A DNA stretch of 64,000 bases, taken from the NCBI GenBank assembly GCA_963678675.1, contig OY783200.1, forward strand, positions 14,530,455 through 14,594,454, read 5' to 3'. The notes under the pieces were generated by a model. It did no database searches and had not been told where the DNA came from. It was given only the letters and a program-made list of their open reading frames with translations. The DNA comes from Xiphydria camelus (Eukaryota; Arthropoda; Insecta; Hymenoptera; Xiphydriidae). Position numbers and translations under genes: made by a program. Position 1 is the first letter of the stretch; every line of letters begins with the position of its first letter. This document shows positions 45,882 to 58,574 of the stretch, one piece after another.

Positions 45882-46128
45882 TTAAGCGATAGAAAATAGT
45901 TTGTTGAGTTACTCCTAGCTGTTCTGAAAGTTGTTTTTTCGTTTGGCAGGAGTTTTCATCCAGCAACGCTTGCAGTTCCTGATCGTCCACCTTTACAGGG
46001 GCCTCGGTACGTTCACGGTCACTAAGATCAAAATCACCGTCTTTAAATCTCATACAAATACTTATATGTACTTTTAGATAAAATGACGTCCCCAGGAATA
46101 GAACAGATCGACTTACACGCTTTCTTAA

Positions 46129-46372
46129 TCCTTTCGGGACGCGAGGCCCGTATACGTGGCCCACGCCAAATCCACGCCACCGAAAAATCGATATGCCAAA
46201 GTTGTACAGCGTGTTTTCAATTTCATTTACAAAAAAAATTACACCGATAAGTCAAAAACTGTAGATTTTATAAGCGATGAAAGAAATCTAAGGGATATGC
46301 AACCCGCGCAGCGCTTAAAACAGCCGCGCCGAATTGCTCCGCCTTGGGGAAACGCGCTCCGTCCCGAAAGGG
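46129..46372. mobile_element. 244-bp TTAA MITE in mariner 1, CCCTTTC family
   Basis: TCCTTTCGGGACG at the left and CGTCCCGAAAGGG at the right, with TTAA on both sides (46125-46128 and 46373-46376). Shares its ends with 20475-20601 and 49710-50017. It interrupts the N-terminal part of the transposase. Confidence 0.8.
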
Positions 46373-46648
46373 TTAAGACTTTTTCCTTGATGGAATTCAT
46401 AGCGATTGCAGTGTCTAATAAAGAGCTTATCGGTCTGCATATTTTATTCACAGAATTTAAAGGTTATATCTATGACCCCCTTATGTTTCGATACTACATA
46501 ACAAGTGCCACCATATGATATGTGAGCGGTAACTTTGAATTGCTTTTATGGCACGGAATGGAAGTGTCCTAAAACTTATTTGTACACCTAATACGAGGGT
46601 GTATCAAATATAAACGGGACTGATTTTTTGAAGTGAAACTTTTATGAT

Positions 46649-48162
46649 GAGGGTACTAAAATCGCGCGCCCGACACGACGCGTCCGTAACGAAACCCACA
46701 CACTCCAGCGCTTCCGACCGTGACTCACTCATACAGCGCTCTCGACCCTGCTCCAATACACTGCTCTCAACTCTGCCCCATTCCACCGCTCTCTACCGTA
46801 CGTAGACGCCGTACCGTCTTTCGCCTTTGCCAGGCAAAGCCACATGTGTCGATTTTGCGAGGCTGGAGCGCTAGGCCGCCGTACGACTATCACTCACGCG
46901 GCGAGGCTCACTATTATCGCAACCTCAGTAAGGCACTAATCTAGATATCATCTGTACATCGGTCGCAACAGCGAGGCAGGCGGTATGTTTTGGTGAATGG
47001 GGGTTACGAATGCGTTCGCAGTCCCACACATTTCCCTCAAAACTACCTCTCAGTGTATCTAATTGTAAACCACGGCTACATCACGGAATTACTATATCTC
47101 TTTGAATCCAATATAATCACCAGTAATATTGTGAGTGCAGTGTTACATCATTTCAACTAACCGATACGGTTTAAATCCACCACTCTACGTTTTCGGTCAC
47201 TATTCGTGTCACGCAGTAGTGCCTTCAGGATTTACGACCTCGAGGAGATCTATTCTTGATCGCACATGTTATAGTTATTAACTTGAAACTGAAGAAAAAT
47301 AAGGCAAAAATCAATCGCTGTTTAGACTGTGCAGAGGGGGTCAGATTTGTGTTGCTCGAGAGGGTTTCTTCGGGCGATGGAAGCTATTGTTCGTATTATG
47401 AGGCGACGCAGTGTCGCACCTCCACTAATTGTAAGAGGACTGTTTAGTCTCACCATAAATCCAGCGTTTAGGACCCTTTTTTGGGTGTATCCGTAAGATA
47501 TATGAGAAGCCAGACTAGAGGGCGCAGAGTTACTTGTGAGTTGTTTGTATTTCGTTTGCACATTTTCAGTTTTCCGGATTTTACCGCGTCGAGTGGCCGG
47601 CTATACGGAGCTCGTGTAGTCTGCGATCGGAGTCGTGATCTTTCTCGAGTAACCACCGTGCATTACTGTACATTCTTGTATGTGTGTGTGTGTGTGTGTG
47701 TATGCGTGGGTGTATTAATTTATAACAAAATACCTAAAACTGATGCAGAACTAAGTCGAAAATGGAGAGAGAGAATTAAATTAACACAATCAAATATTGC
47801 TATATCTGCTAATGCAGATCAACACCAGTCCCAAACCCAGGAGAATGTAACAGATTTTCAAGTCCCTGGGGGGAGGATCCAATATCGGTGAAAATACATC
47901 CAGTGAATATGATATTCCTTACACTACATTTTGTGCCCATAAAAAAACACAAAACGTGTGGCCGCCACACGCGGAAGAAGTGAAACTTCGATATCAGTTT
48001 CTCTGAATTTGATTCCGGTGGTATTAGTTTCAATTGGCTCTACGAAGAAGCATTGTAAAAGACTTGTATAGAGCCAATTGAAACTAATACCACCGGAATC
48101 AAATTCAGAGAAACTGATATCGAAGTTTCACTTCTTCCGCGTGTGGCGGCCACACGTTTTGT
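46649..48162 (-). repeat. 1.5-kb composite unit, copy C (inverted)
   Basis: Reverse complement of 34665-36180 and 58575-60090 with a handful of differences. In this copy the flanks are mariner 2 sequence on both sides. The end of the unit encodes, in the plus direction, KTDAELSRKWRERIKLTQSN (47730-47790), a basic segment like the K.T.AER.R.YR.R starts of some TE proteins. No longer protein follows. Confidence 0.75.
47949..48162. mobile_element. 214-bp foldback, GTGTGGCCGCCACAC ends, copy C
   Basis: Same structure as 34665-34878, with a slightly different loop. It lies at the right boundary of the composite unit next to the mariner 2 coding remnant. Confidence 0.8.
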
Positions 48163-48266
48163 TTTTTAATTACGGAGGGGTACATGATCTTAAAGGAGTT
48201 GGTGCACAGATGGCCTATACCGTTGGGGAGAGTGGAGAACCGACCGGAATTCGCTTGAGTCCCTTT

Positions 48267-48935
48267 AGTATGAAAACCATGAGCGAGACAGAAGTGCATG
48301 TCTCCGTGGAGCAACGGATTATAATCAACTTTTTGGCCAAGGAGAGGACAAACCCAACCGAAATTTTGCAGCAATTACTCTCACAGTTCGGGGACAATAC
48401 CTTATGAAGAACCCGTTTGTTTGCATGGCACAAACAATTTTCTGAAAGGCGTGAAAAGGTCGAGAACGAGAGCCACGCTCGCCGCCCAAGGACGAACGTG
48501 ACTGAAGCCACCATTGAAGCGGTCCGAAATCTCCACGATCAACGCACGATTAATGCGCAATATTATTGTGAACTACTGGATGCCGCGAAATTGTCATTTC
48601 GAAGGAAAGGAAGAAGCGATCGGTCAGAAGTGTCATTCTTTTGTATGACAACGCCAGGCCTCATGTGGCCAGTGTCACAAGGCAAAAATTGAATGCATTA
48701 GGCTGGGAAATGTTGGAACATCCGCCATATAGTCCCGACTTATCCCCTTGTGACTTTCATCTTTTTGGACCCTCAAAGAAATGCTTGGAGGCCAACGTCT
48801 TGATGACAACGACGCGGTGAAAGTATTTGTACTCCAATGGCTGCAAGAACATCGGAAGAGTTTCTACGATGATGGAAAAAAAAGCTTCCAATCCGATTGG
48901 AAAAATTTATTTCTAGGGCGGGAGACTATGTAGAA
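48267..48935 (+). pseudogene. Mariner 2 transposase, internally deleted
   Basis: SETEVHVSVEQRIIINFLAK opens the DNA-binding part. A TGA at 48404 interrupts it, then RTRLFAWHKQFSERREKVEN continues to TINAQYYCELLD. The catalytic middle between that point and YDNARPHVASVTRQKLNALG is missing, so the first catalytic Asp is lost. After a frameshift the C-terminal YSPDLSPCDFHLFG segment is present. The HDNARPH-type and YSPDL.P.D motifs identify the mariner superfamily. Inactive. Confidence 0.8.
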
Positions 48936-49019
48936 AAATAATATAATATGTTTCTAAGCTTAATTAAAGTTAGAATTTTTTATAAAACGAATCCCGTTTA
49001 TACTTGATACACTCTCGTA

Positions 49020-49705
49020 TTAATGACGTTATTTCATCTGACATTTACATTCTAAAAATACGATATTCAGTTGCACAATCTTAACACAAAAATGTGCTTC
49101 ATGGATGGCTGATTACGATGAGTAGACCACGGTAGGATAGGGAAGTTCGGTCATTTTTTTTAAAATGAAAATCGATAGAGTTTGGGTCACAAAAACGTTA
49201 ACCGAAGTTGTAGCGCAAAATATTAAGAGTTAATCGTGCTATAAATATTTAAAAATCATGAATTGACGCGAGGCTAGAAAACGGGACCTCTCGACACGAG
49301 GCTACGTTGCGTGACGTCAGTTGCCAGACACCCCCGCCACAACGTCCAAACTATACTCGCAACGAGTAGATTTACCGTAGAAAACGCAACAGCCAGCAGT
49401 ACGTATTAAGTAGTACCTAGTGGCTTCAGCGCGGGTTTTAACGTCCACACGTCCAAAAATCACATACACTTAGTTGTGACTGTCTCGGAACTAACTATTT
49501 CTTATTTACTAGACGCTGCAAAGTCCATTTAGAAGGAACAGAGTGACCAGAAATCACTCTGTATCACGCTACACACCACATGCTCATCTGGGCCGCTAGG
49601 CCCGCCGGGTTTTTTCCGGTTGTCAAGCATTGGAAACTTTTTAGCAAGGGTAGAGTTATAAATCTATACCCTCTTACCTTTCCTTTGCGATAATAAATCA
49701 TATTT
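49020..49705. other. Intergenic, no gene recognised
   Basis: No conserved protein. A small hairpin, GGGTAGAGTTATAAATCTAT-ACCC, lies near 49648-49672. Otherwise unremarkable. Confidence 0.45.
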
Positions 49706-49709
49706 TTAA

Positions 49710-50017
49710 CCCTTTCACTCACGAATTTTTATTTTTACAGCCATACAATTGATAATGTATATTCCAGCTCTTCGATGCTTTAAATTTTAATGTTTTAATA
49801 AAAAAAAATTTTTTTGCATAAATTTAATTTTTTGTAGTTTATTTATAAATTTAATTTTTAATTTGTATGGCGATATATGCCTTATACGTTCGTTACAATG
49901 TCCACGAATGTACTTATTGTGAACAAACGGTCAAAAAATTCTAATTTATGACCTTATATTATACATATATTACATTAATCCACGTGTCCACATTTGTGGT
50001 CACCATGAGCGAAAGGG
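49710..50017. mobile_element. 308-bp MITE with TTAA target, CCCTTTC family
   Basis: CCCTTTCACTCACG at the left and GAGCGAAAGGG at the right, flanked by TTAA (49706-49709 and 50018-50021). AT-rich and non-coding. Third member of the family in the window. Confidence 0.7.
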
Positions 50018-50021
50018 TTAA

Positions 50022-50701
50022 ACTTAGGATTATAAATATCTAACATCGAGGAGTTTTTGCTTATTTCAATACTCTCACTCAAGAAGTAATCGATTAAATT
50101 AATGTAGAAGTTTTCTTATCTATTATATAATTTGCTTTTGGGGAACATAACAATGGTCCAAAATTTATTGCTACGGATTAAGGAAAAACCCCAAAAGAAG
50201 ACCTCAATCAGACCAAGTAATCATTATCATTCAATCTTAAATCTATGCCGATACATACATAGTTTATAGATACAAATTACTCTTATATTCTAATAAGATT
50301 ACATAAAAATTGATAGTATCGTGATGAAATTTATTAAAAAATTAATATTCAACAGTAATCTTCATCATATCATACGTTACGCAAATCTTTAATACATGCA
50401 GTTCGTCGAAGTTTGTTTACCTACTTCAGAATCTTTTGAGGAATTTACGTCAATCTTATTGTTTTTATCAACTTCATCTGTCTCAACAATAAGCCTTTCC
50501 TCAAATAGAAGCTTAGCCCTTTCCCTTCTGATCATCGCTGATTCACCTCCGAAACATTTGCCGATCCAAGAGAGCCAGATAGTTAAATCACGTTCGCGCT
50601 ATATGCCTGCACTGCTCCCCGGGAGAAGGCGGAGCTTGTGTCTGGCAAGTGACGTCAAACCAATAAGAAAACGTTCTCGTCCCTAACGTTATCGCCGGAG
50701 T
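50022..50701. other. Unique sequence before duplicated block copy B
   Basis: AT-rich to about 50390, then more balanced. On the minus strand, 50396-50575 encodes an open GKCFGGESAMIRRERAKLLF segment rich in Glu/Asp/Lys downstream; it could be a real exon or TE fragment but I cannot place it. This is the true left flank of copy B; copy A has the gap instead. Confidence 0.4.
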
Positions 50702-51056
50702 TACAATGTGCAATTTGACGTAGTAAATTTTTTTTTTTTTTTTGAAAAATTCTTTCACGTACATGGTTACTTACACATGCATAATAGTTTCCATAGAGAA
50801 ATAACAAAATATTTTTGATCCGAACCTCCCTATTAACGTCGAGGTGTAGAGCAAGGTTGGAAAACCGACTTGATTTCCATCGCCGAACTAATCCATCGAA
50901 TTGGCAGAGGGCCATCCTGGATGCATCGCAATGCCTGGGGTTTCACACAAACAGAGAAATGAACAGTCAAATTAATTTCCCATATTACATCAACCTATCG
51001 GTGAATAAAAAGTTCCTTACCTCATAGCAGAGGTGATTGCGGCAGCACTGTCGCAG

Positions 51057-51235
51057 CAATCTGTCCCCTTGGTACAGATCCCAAGAAGATCTCAGATTGG
51101 CCCAGGCCTTCCACGATGATCACATATCGGAGAGTATCCTTCCAACATAATCTGTCCCCTTGGTACAGATCCCGAGAAGATCTTAGATTGGTCCAGGCCT
51201 TCCACGATGATCTCACATCGGAGAGTATCTTTTCA
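51057..51235. repeat. Two-unit tandem repeat, copy B
   Basis: Second copy of 27147-27325, unchanged. Confidence 0.7.
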
Positions 51236-51966
51236 ACACAATCTGCAAGTCATACAAGCCAATTATAATTAAAAAGCTACCACTTTTTCATTCACTTGCG
51301 CTGAAGTTTAATTGAACTTGAGGTTGCAATCTTCAATTTTTTTACTTACAGTGTAATGTTGATTTTTCCAAAGATTCATATCTGAAGATCCTTTTCATAC
51401 TCAAACTACAGAATTTCAGTACGATTACGTAACTTTACTGACACTTCACTGACGCTGCACTAATTTTATAACCTAAAAATAATTATTGATTGCCGAATCG
51501 ATCGCTGTTGGTCTGCTCAGTTACTGATTAGTCGATTCATCGGAAATTTTCCGAATATACCCGATCATTAAATAAGCATGGACTTGAGCACGGTCTTGAC
51601 GAAGTCGGACTTGAAGCAAATAAGCAAAACTCAAGGAGCAATTACTTCGTGGAGTTCGACTTATTTGGCGACTATGAATACATGGTATAATAAGTAAGAG
51701 ATTTAGATGAATAAGTCGCATTTGAGTCTCGACTATGAATGAGGGCCATAGTCACGATACTCCTATCGTATGGTAAGTCCGGTCGTCATTTGATTCATGA
51801 CGTTATCACACTACAGATGACGTTAAGAAGTTCTGTGTAGTTTGTTTAAAAATCACAATTTTAATGAAATTAAAAAAATTTTTTTTCTCAGCAATTCAAC
51901 AACTCTCGAATACCGGATAAGTTGCATAATATTTAAGTTATAATTATTTAATATATAAATTGCATA

Positions 51967-52564
51967 ACAGGTTTACAAAAAAAAAATTCCGGACTATTTG
52001 ACCGGACCATGGTATTCCGAGGTATTTTTGCGTCCTGAATCTGATCCCGAGGTCATCTGAGCCACATCGCATCAGAAAAACGAGATTTCGAAATAAATAA
52101 ATAAGGAAATGGGACTGCCCTGAGCAGCACCCAGAGCATGACTCCAAGGTTCTAAGGCCATTAGGGTCAGTGCTGGGTCCACTGTCAATATGTCACAGTG
52201 AACGGATCGCCGGAATTGGATGCCTTGACAGGGAGATCGTAATCCGCGAGATAAAACGATCATGGCAACATTTTATCCACTCGGGTGGTTCTGTGATAGT
52301 CCCGGTCGAGATTTAGGACTCCATTCCAATGTTTGGAAGGTATTCAAGACCTAAACAGCTAGCCCCCAACTCAACAGGTCGCTTGAGAAATTGTCCCGGG
52401 TCCAGTTCCAAAAAATGGTCATTTTAACCTCTAAATGACCTTGAAATCTCGTTTTCCTGACGTGATGGGGCTCAGATGACCTCGGGATCGGATTCAGAAC
52501 GCAAAAATACCTCGGAATACCATGGTCCGGTCAAATAGTCCGGACTTTTTTTTGGTAAACCTGT
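51967..52564. mobile_element. 598-bp foldback element, copy B
   Basis: Second copy of 28057-28654, unchanged. Confidence 0.7.
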
Positions 52565-54604
52565 GTAATCTGAATTTTACGCTGAATATTGTCAGGTATG
52601 TTCGTCCACAAGTAGACGTACACCCTGTATAATTATATTGAGAATTAAAAAAAAATAAAGTCGATTATGTGAAATGGATATAACATTTTTTCAGCAAAGT
52701 TATAAATAATACAATAAAATCATTAAGAATAATTTACTCAAACTTAAAGACCTGTCACAATTTCATATGCTGACTGTTTTAACAGATACACAGCCTTAGT
52801 GAAAATATTTCTCTTAGAAACAAATAAAGTTTGACACTTTTTTAAAATAGATTTTAAAAATTGTGAAAGTAAATATGCAAAATTCAAATAATTGACATTT
52901 CAGAGAAAATTAAATGAGTATACAGATATTCAAAAAGTCATAAATAATATTATACGATCATTTTTTTCAAAATATCTCTAATAATTTCTGGAAATTGTTA
53001 AACTTCACTAAAGTCGGATTAATTATTATAAATGCTGAAGTCATTTTCAGAGACTCAGTTTTAAAGGAATACGGTATGGAAAAATATTTACAATAGGACG
53101 ATCACCGATATTTTGTTAACATTTCTCCAATTTAGAAAACTTTATCAGAGAAACCCTCAGAAATTAATTCGTAAACTTCATTCACTCTCAGATTTTCAAA
53201 CAATTTGGCAGAAAAATATGTTCGGTACGGCGATTGCTGACATTCTCGTAGATAAAAGAAATTGTAATTATTAGAAGAAATTCAAATATTTTTAGAGAAA
53301 TTCGGCATTTTAAGTCTTCAAAAAATAAATGAAACTTTACCATGAAATTATCTGATTTTCTTCTAAAATCCATAGGAAAATTTTTAAACTGTACACATTT
53401 TCAGAGAAATTCAGTTGTATCGAGCGTTTAAAAACTCCAATTTTTCATGTGGAAAGGGTCAAAGATTTTCATGGAAAGTTAGAATTTTTCTCTAAAAAAG
53501 TTTTAATTGCTTCAGAACTACTAGAAAAATTCTAAGCAAATCTTTCTTCATAAAGTTTAGAGATTTTCGGACAAAATTTTTCTGCTAAAGAAGTGGCCGA
53601 TATTTATAATAGCATATATTAATAAGTTAATTATAATTACTTACCACATAAGATTCCTATGACAGTTAGAATGGGTAAGAAACAAATTCTACGATTGAAA
53701 TTTTAGAGATGTCATGAATTGAGTAATGGAAAATTAGCACATTTAAACTTTCGAGGAGAGTATGGAAAATATATTTTCGCGAAATCCCCACGTGGAATCA
53801 GTATCCACTGCAGAAAACAGGATACGACACGATCTCGCCAATGGTCGTAACGAAACTGTACTGCTAAGCGGAATCTTCAGGCTGGAAACAACTGCTTCCC
53901 ACACAGTGTTACACCAATGCGACCAACGTGTGACACGCACGCAGTATATAGTCCAAGGGAGATACCCGTATGTATTTACTTCGGTGCATTAATATTGAGT
54001 CAGACGTATACTCCGGAAATTTTGTTTCGTCTCAAAAAAGATTTCCTAGAAAAATGTTCCAATCCATAAATACTTACAAAATTTCCTCTTTGTTATTCCC
54101 TTACTACTATTTCCTGTATCGGCGTTCATCAATTGAATTTTAAACTTTAGAGGTATATTACGCGAGTTATTAACAATTCTAAATACTTATAATTTATCTA
54201 AAAGAATATGTGTAACCTGACAAAAAAAGTTGTCCAAACCAAATTGTTTATGCTTAAGGTCAAGTTTCGTCAAACTAATTATTATGTGTTTCGTTGGACT
54301 GTATATAGTTGAAATAACTAAACTTTTTCGGTTCATTCAATACAATTCGTTTCGTTGGTACATCTACATCAATTCAAATCCACTGCTTTGTTAAATTAAA
54401 TTAAGTAGGTTTGTTTCAATAAAAGTTTTTGTTAGACGAACTGTGACAGCATGATGTCACACTATGTTAACTATACTAAGAAAAAAATCATTTAATGCAA
54501 CTAAATTTTAAAGTACGATCGGCTAACTAAATGTTTAGTTATTTGAACAAATATTCAGTTGGAACAGCTAAGTATTCAGCTACTTCAACTAAATTTAATT
54601 AATT
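52565..54604. other. AT-rich intergenic, copy B
   Basis: Second copy of 28655-30694; no gene recognised. Confidence 0.4.
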
Positions 54605-54622
54605 TTAACTACATATTTCGGA

Positions 54623-57600
54623 CCCTTGGAATGTCAAAGTTCCAACTACCATTTTTCGTGAAATTGAGTTGTTAGTGAGACAGGGTTTTATGTACTCTTT
54701 TCTATTGATTATGAGACACCCAAAGAGCAATCTGTAGGCTAATAGTCGAGTTAGTAGTGGCACTTAGTTCCATTTGAAACAATGCATCGTCACTCATTGG
54801 TAGAACAAAGTTTTAAATGCTGTTATCCGTAAGACATGGTTCTAAGTGAGTATCAGATAGAACTGTGTCACTCTTAAACTTCAGATAGAACTTTGTTCTT
54901 GTTCTTTGTCTTATGTCTTGTGTAGTAGTTCCCATGCTGCCGTAGAACACTTCAGTCTAGTGTTATATATTTTTTGTCGGTATAGAGTGTTTAAAGACTT
55001 TATATTTAGATGAAAAGAGTGTAAATCAAAAGAAAAATGCAATAAAATACGGAAAGCACATTTACTTCGTGGTAAGTAGTTACATTTAATTGGTATTTTA
55101 ATAGTTTTTGTTTCTAACCTATCTTTTGTAAGGAGTTTTAAAGATATAATGATTTTTTTCCCCCTTACTGACAGTCAAACTGAAACAAGCAGTCTTAGTT
55201 ATGATATAGAAAATGCAGATACTGAACAGCAGTACGAAATCAGTAATGTAATACCTATAATACCTGAAATAGTGAATGAAGAGGAAATTACTATAGAAGA
55301 GCCTGAAAGAGAATGTACCAAAAGGAAGTGGATTCGAAATGAGACAACGTGGAAATGCAACGAAAGAAAGAGGAAGTGCCAAGCTGGTGAAGGATATCTA
55401 AGCAAAAAGAAGAAGTGGGCACCTGCAAAGACAGTTTTAAATAAAAAAGATTGCCTCAATGGATGCAAGTTTAAGTGTAGTAAACAAATACCAATGGAGC
55501 TAAGAAATGATTTACTAGCTTCATATTACAAATTAAACCAAAATGAAAAACACCTATATCTGACTCAAATCACAAAGCGGATTATAAAAAAACGATCAAC
55601 CAAAGAAACTAATGAAGAGAATAATGAGAATGTGAGCCGTAGACAATTTTCGTTTATGTATTACTTTCCCGCAAAGGGAGAAATGGTAAGAGTATGTAAA
55701 CAATTTTTCTTGGGAACACTTTGCATTTTACAAAAACCCGTTTATAATGCACATGCTTCAAAGGATGTTAATCAGATACCAAAAAAGGATGGTAGAGGAA
55801 AATCTATTAAATCAGCAAGACGCATGACACAAGAGGTGATAGATGGTGTAATTGCACATATAAAGCAATTTCCAGTCATTGAATCGCATTATTGCCGAAG
55901 TAAAACTAAACGCCAATACCTTGAAGCAACTTTAAGCATCCCAAAACTGTACGAATTGTATCTTACATGGTGCCAAGAAAACCAGAAACAGCCTGTGAAA
56001 CTGTCCATGTACCGCCGTATATTCGTCACTAATTTTAATTATGGTTTCCATGTTCCGAAAACAGATAGGTGCATAAAATGTGAGTCGTACAGATTAAAAA
56101 AGTCAGATGGAAATATAACGAATGAAGAGCAAAATATCTATCAAGATCATTTAGCCGAAAAATCAGCAATGAGGGAGCAGAAAAAAAAGGACAAGGAAAG
56201 CAGATATCCACTTTTAATATTTGATCTCGAAAATGTGATCACTTGCCCTAGGACTGAAATAGGAAACTTTTTTATCTTCCTAAATTAAATACGTACAACT
56301 TAACTGCATATTTAACAACGACTAAAACTGTTTATTGTGCTATTTGGACCGAAGCACAACAAGGCAGAACTGGTAACTGTTTAGCTAGTGCATTCAAAAA
56401 AAATTGTAGACAGAGTCATATCAGACAATGATATTGGACCACAACTTATAACATGGAGCGACTCATGTGTCGCCCAAAATAGAAATTCGTTTATATCATT
56501 TTCTATCTTGGAGATTTTGCGGCAAAACAAAGACTTAGTTATCTTAACAATGAATTATTCTTGTGCCGGGCATGGAGCAGTGTAGGAAGTAGATTCAGTA
56601 CATAGTAGGATTGAAAACCACATGAAGAAAGCGGAATTCTTCTCTCCTTTAGGTTTTATCAGGAACCTCAAGGCAGTTAATAAAAAGCATCCATATGTGA
56701 TCCTTGAAATGAAAGATGGTGATTTCAAAAACTATGAAGAATGGGCTGCCCATTTTGACTACAAGAAAGTGCCATTTTCCAAAGTAGTGGCACTAAAATT
56801 TACTCAAGAACTAAACGTTGTTCAATATAAAACTTCACACACTCAAGAATTATTTCAAACAGCGGTTATTCTTTCAGAAATTAATATACGTCGCGAATCT
56901 ATACGAAAGCATGGTGATAGTACTTCTTTTCGGACACGTGGAGGCCGCAGAAACCTGAACACCAATAATAATACTCTGTCAGTTACTCCAGCACTGCAAC
57001 TAATTCCCAAAGTATTACAAGAAAAAAAAGTCGTTTCAATTGAAAAAGTAGCAGCCATTAAAAAGATGATGTTGAGCATGCCAGACGTGGACAAAATATT
57101 TTATAAGGCTTTATGGAAAATTACTTAAATATAGAATTGTCAAGTAGCTTGTGTTTTCTGTTTTATTTTAATTTTTGAAAGTTTATTTTCTATATGCCAG
57201 AATATTTCCATTTTGTTTTCTTGTAAACTTTTTATGTAATGTGTGCTACCACTGTTGCCTGAAATAAAAGATATATTTAAAATTCTTTAAATTATAATTG
57301 CTTTCATTTTTTCAATTTAAGTGTAGGTAACTATGAATCTGTTTACCATAATAATGTTCCCACATTGGTGTGCCAGTAACAAGGTCCTAAGTGACATATA
57401 GAACTTTGTACCGGTTGTTAAAATAATTTGCAATTTGGAATTTGAGAGCCAAGGTTCTATGTGGTACTTACAATTAGAACTTTGTCCTGTTGTGAAAAAT
57501 CGTAAAAACTTTGGACAAGGTTCTATCTACAATAAACCAAATGCCCGTTTACAGGGTTCTCCTTTATTTAGAGTGAAATTATCGACAATAAATACTTACA

Positions 57601-57733
57601 AAACATAAAAGTAGATAACTGCCAAAAATTGAAAGAAAAGGGTACAAAATGAAGAAAACTGCATTACATTGAAACTTGACTAGCCAATATCTCAAAACCA
57701 TTGGTGTATCAGTTAGAACTTTGTCATTCCAAG
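54623..57733 (+). mobile_element. DDE DNA transposon, copy B
   Basis: Second copy of 30713-33823, with the same inverted ends and subterminal TAGAACTTTGT repeats. Confidence 0.65.
55149..57128 (+). pseudogene. DDE-type transposase, frameshifted, copy B
   Basis: Carries the same two frameshifts (near 56270 and 56395) and the same TAG (56584) as the copy at 31239-33218. Identical lesions mean the gene died before the block was copied, or that the two blocks are one locus assembled twice. Confidence 0.65.
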
Positions 57734-58155
57734 GTGCCGATTTGTTAAGATAACAGTTTAATAATATACGTTTTTCTACTATATGTTTCCACCCAAATAA
57801 CATTAGTCATACTATATATATGCTAGGTATATACAGATGCATAGATTGCATATGCTATGTATATACAAATTATATGAAATGTATATATGATGGATATTGT
57901 GTATATATATATGGAAATATCACCACATGTATGTACACGGCATTTTCGAAGAACATGTGAAAATATGAATGTTTTCAGAGTATATATGCTAGAACGCTGA
58001 GAAAAAAGTTAGGGTAACTTCAATAAAAGATAATTTGATCCTATTAAAAAATCATTTTAATAGTTCCATTTTCGCATTACCGCATCCGATCATCTTTTCG
58101 GGGCGCTCACGGAATATACTTTAATATTTGGTCTTATACATACACTTATGCTTAA

Positions 58156-58466
58156 CTCACACGGTGCGACTTCACTGCGACAGCAGTGCGACAAAACTGA
58201 CGCACTCGGTCGGACTCGGTCGAGAGTACGTCGCACGCGGCAAATCGGCATGGAGACGCAGCGAAGCACTCACACGGTGCGACTTCCCTGCGACAGCAGT
58301 GCGACACGCACCTCGCGCTTGTCTGTATGGAATCTACAGTGGCGGTGTCGTTGTGTTAGTTTGCCGCGCATCTGCTCACGCGGTGGGACAAAACTGTCGC
58401 AGGAAAGTCGTCGATTCCTGCGACAGCGTGCGTCAGTTCTGTCGCAGTGAAGTCGCACCGTGTGAG
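58156..58466. mobile_element. 311-bp MITE with TTAA target, copy B
   Basis: Second copy of 34246-34556, with its flanking TTAA included in the duplicated block. Confidence 0.75.
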
Positions 58467-58574
58467 TTAAGGCTTAAGTCTTATATATTTAAACGAAGAA
58501 TGTTCACAAACTGTCATCCAAAAACGCTTATTCGCAATATCGCATCTCTACGTCGCATATATCATAATGACAAA

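Larger units (their letters stand above)
43366..46110 (-). pseudogene. Mariner transposase split by four insertions
   Basis: N to C on the minus strand: RFKDGDFDLSDRERTEAPVK and LDENSCQTKKQLSEQLGVTQ (helix-turn-helix region, 45880-46070); KAIGKIRKGTKWVPHSL (45300-45357); RKSFLWKIVTGDEKLIYFDN with the first catalytic Asp, then IHCNKVML (45100-45268); HYELLKPDQTVTADRYRQQL and LLHDNARPHVGTPVKDTL with the second Asp (44002-44190); MALGWEV and YSPALAPTDFHLFRKMQNEL with the third Asp (to 43370). The DD34D triad is present in pieces. Small frameshifts accompany the insertions. Inactive. Confidence 0.85.
43293..46591 (-). mobile_element. Mariner 1 (mellifera-type) with four nested insertions
   Basis: The inverted ends TTAGGTGTACAAATAAGTTT and the complement are flanked by TA (43291-43292 and 46592-46593). 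The span is 3299 bp. Removing the four nested elements and their target duplications leaves about 1259 bp, the normal length of a mariner, which strongly supports the reading. The transposase lies on the minus strand. Confidence 0.9.
46594..49017 (+). mobile_element. Mariner 2, abutting mariner 1, with nested unit
   Basis: The ends CGAGGGTGTATCAAATATAA and the complement of CGAGAGTGTATCAAGTATAA are flanked by TA (46592-46593 and 49018-49019). The left TA is also the right TA of mariner 1, so one element used the other's target site. It holds the 1.5-kb composite unit at 46649-48162 and a deleted transposase. Confidence 0.85.

Noticed and set aside
47481..47891. 136-codon frame with KTDAELSRKWRERIK
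   Set aside because: Only the basic segment looks protein-like; it runs through a GT microsatellite and ends quickly, so a gene call is not supported. It is mentioned under the composite unit.
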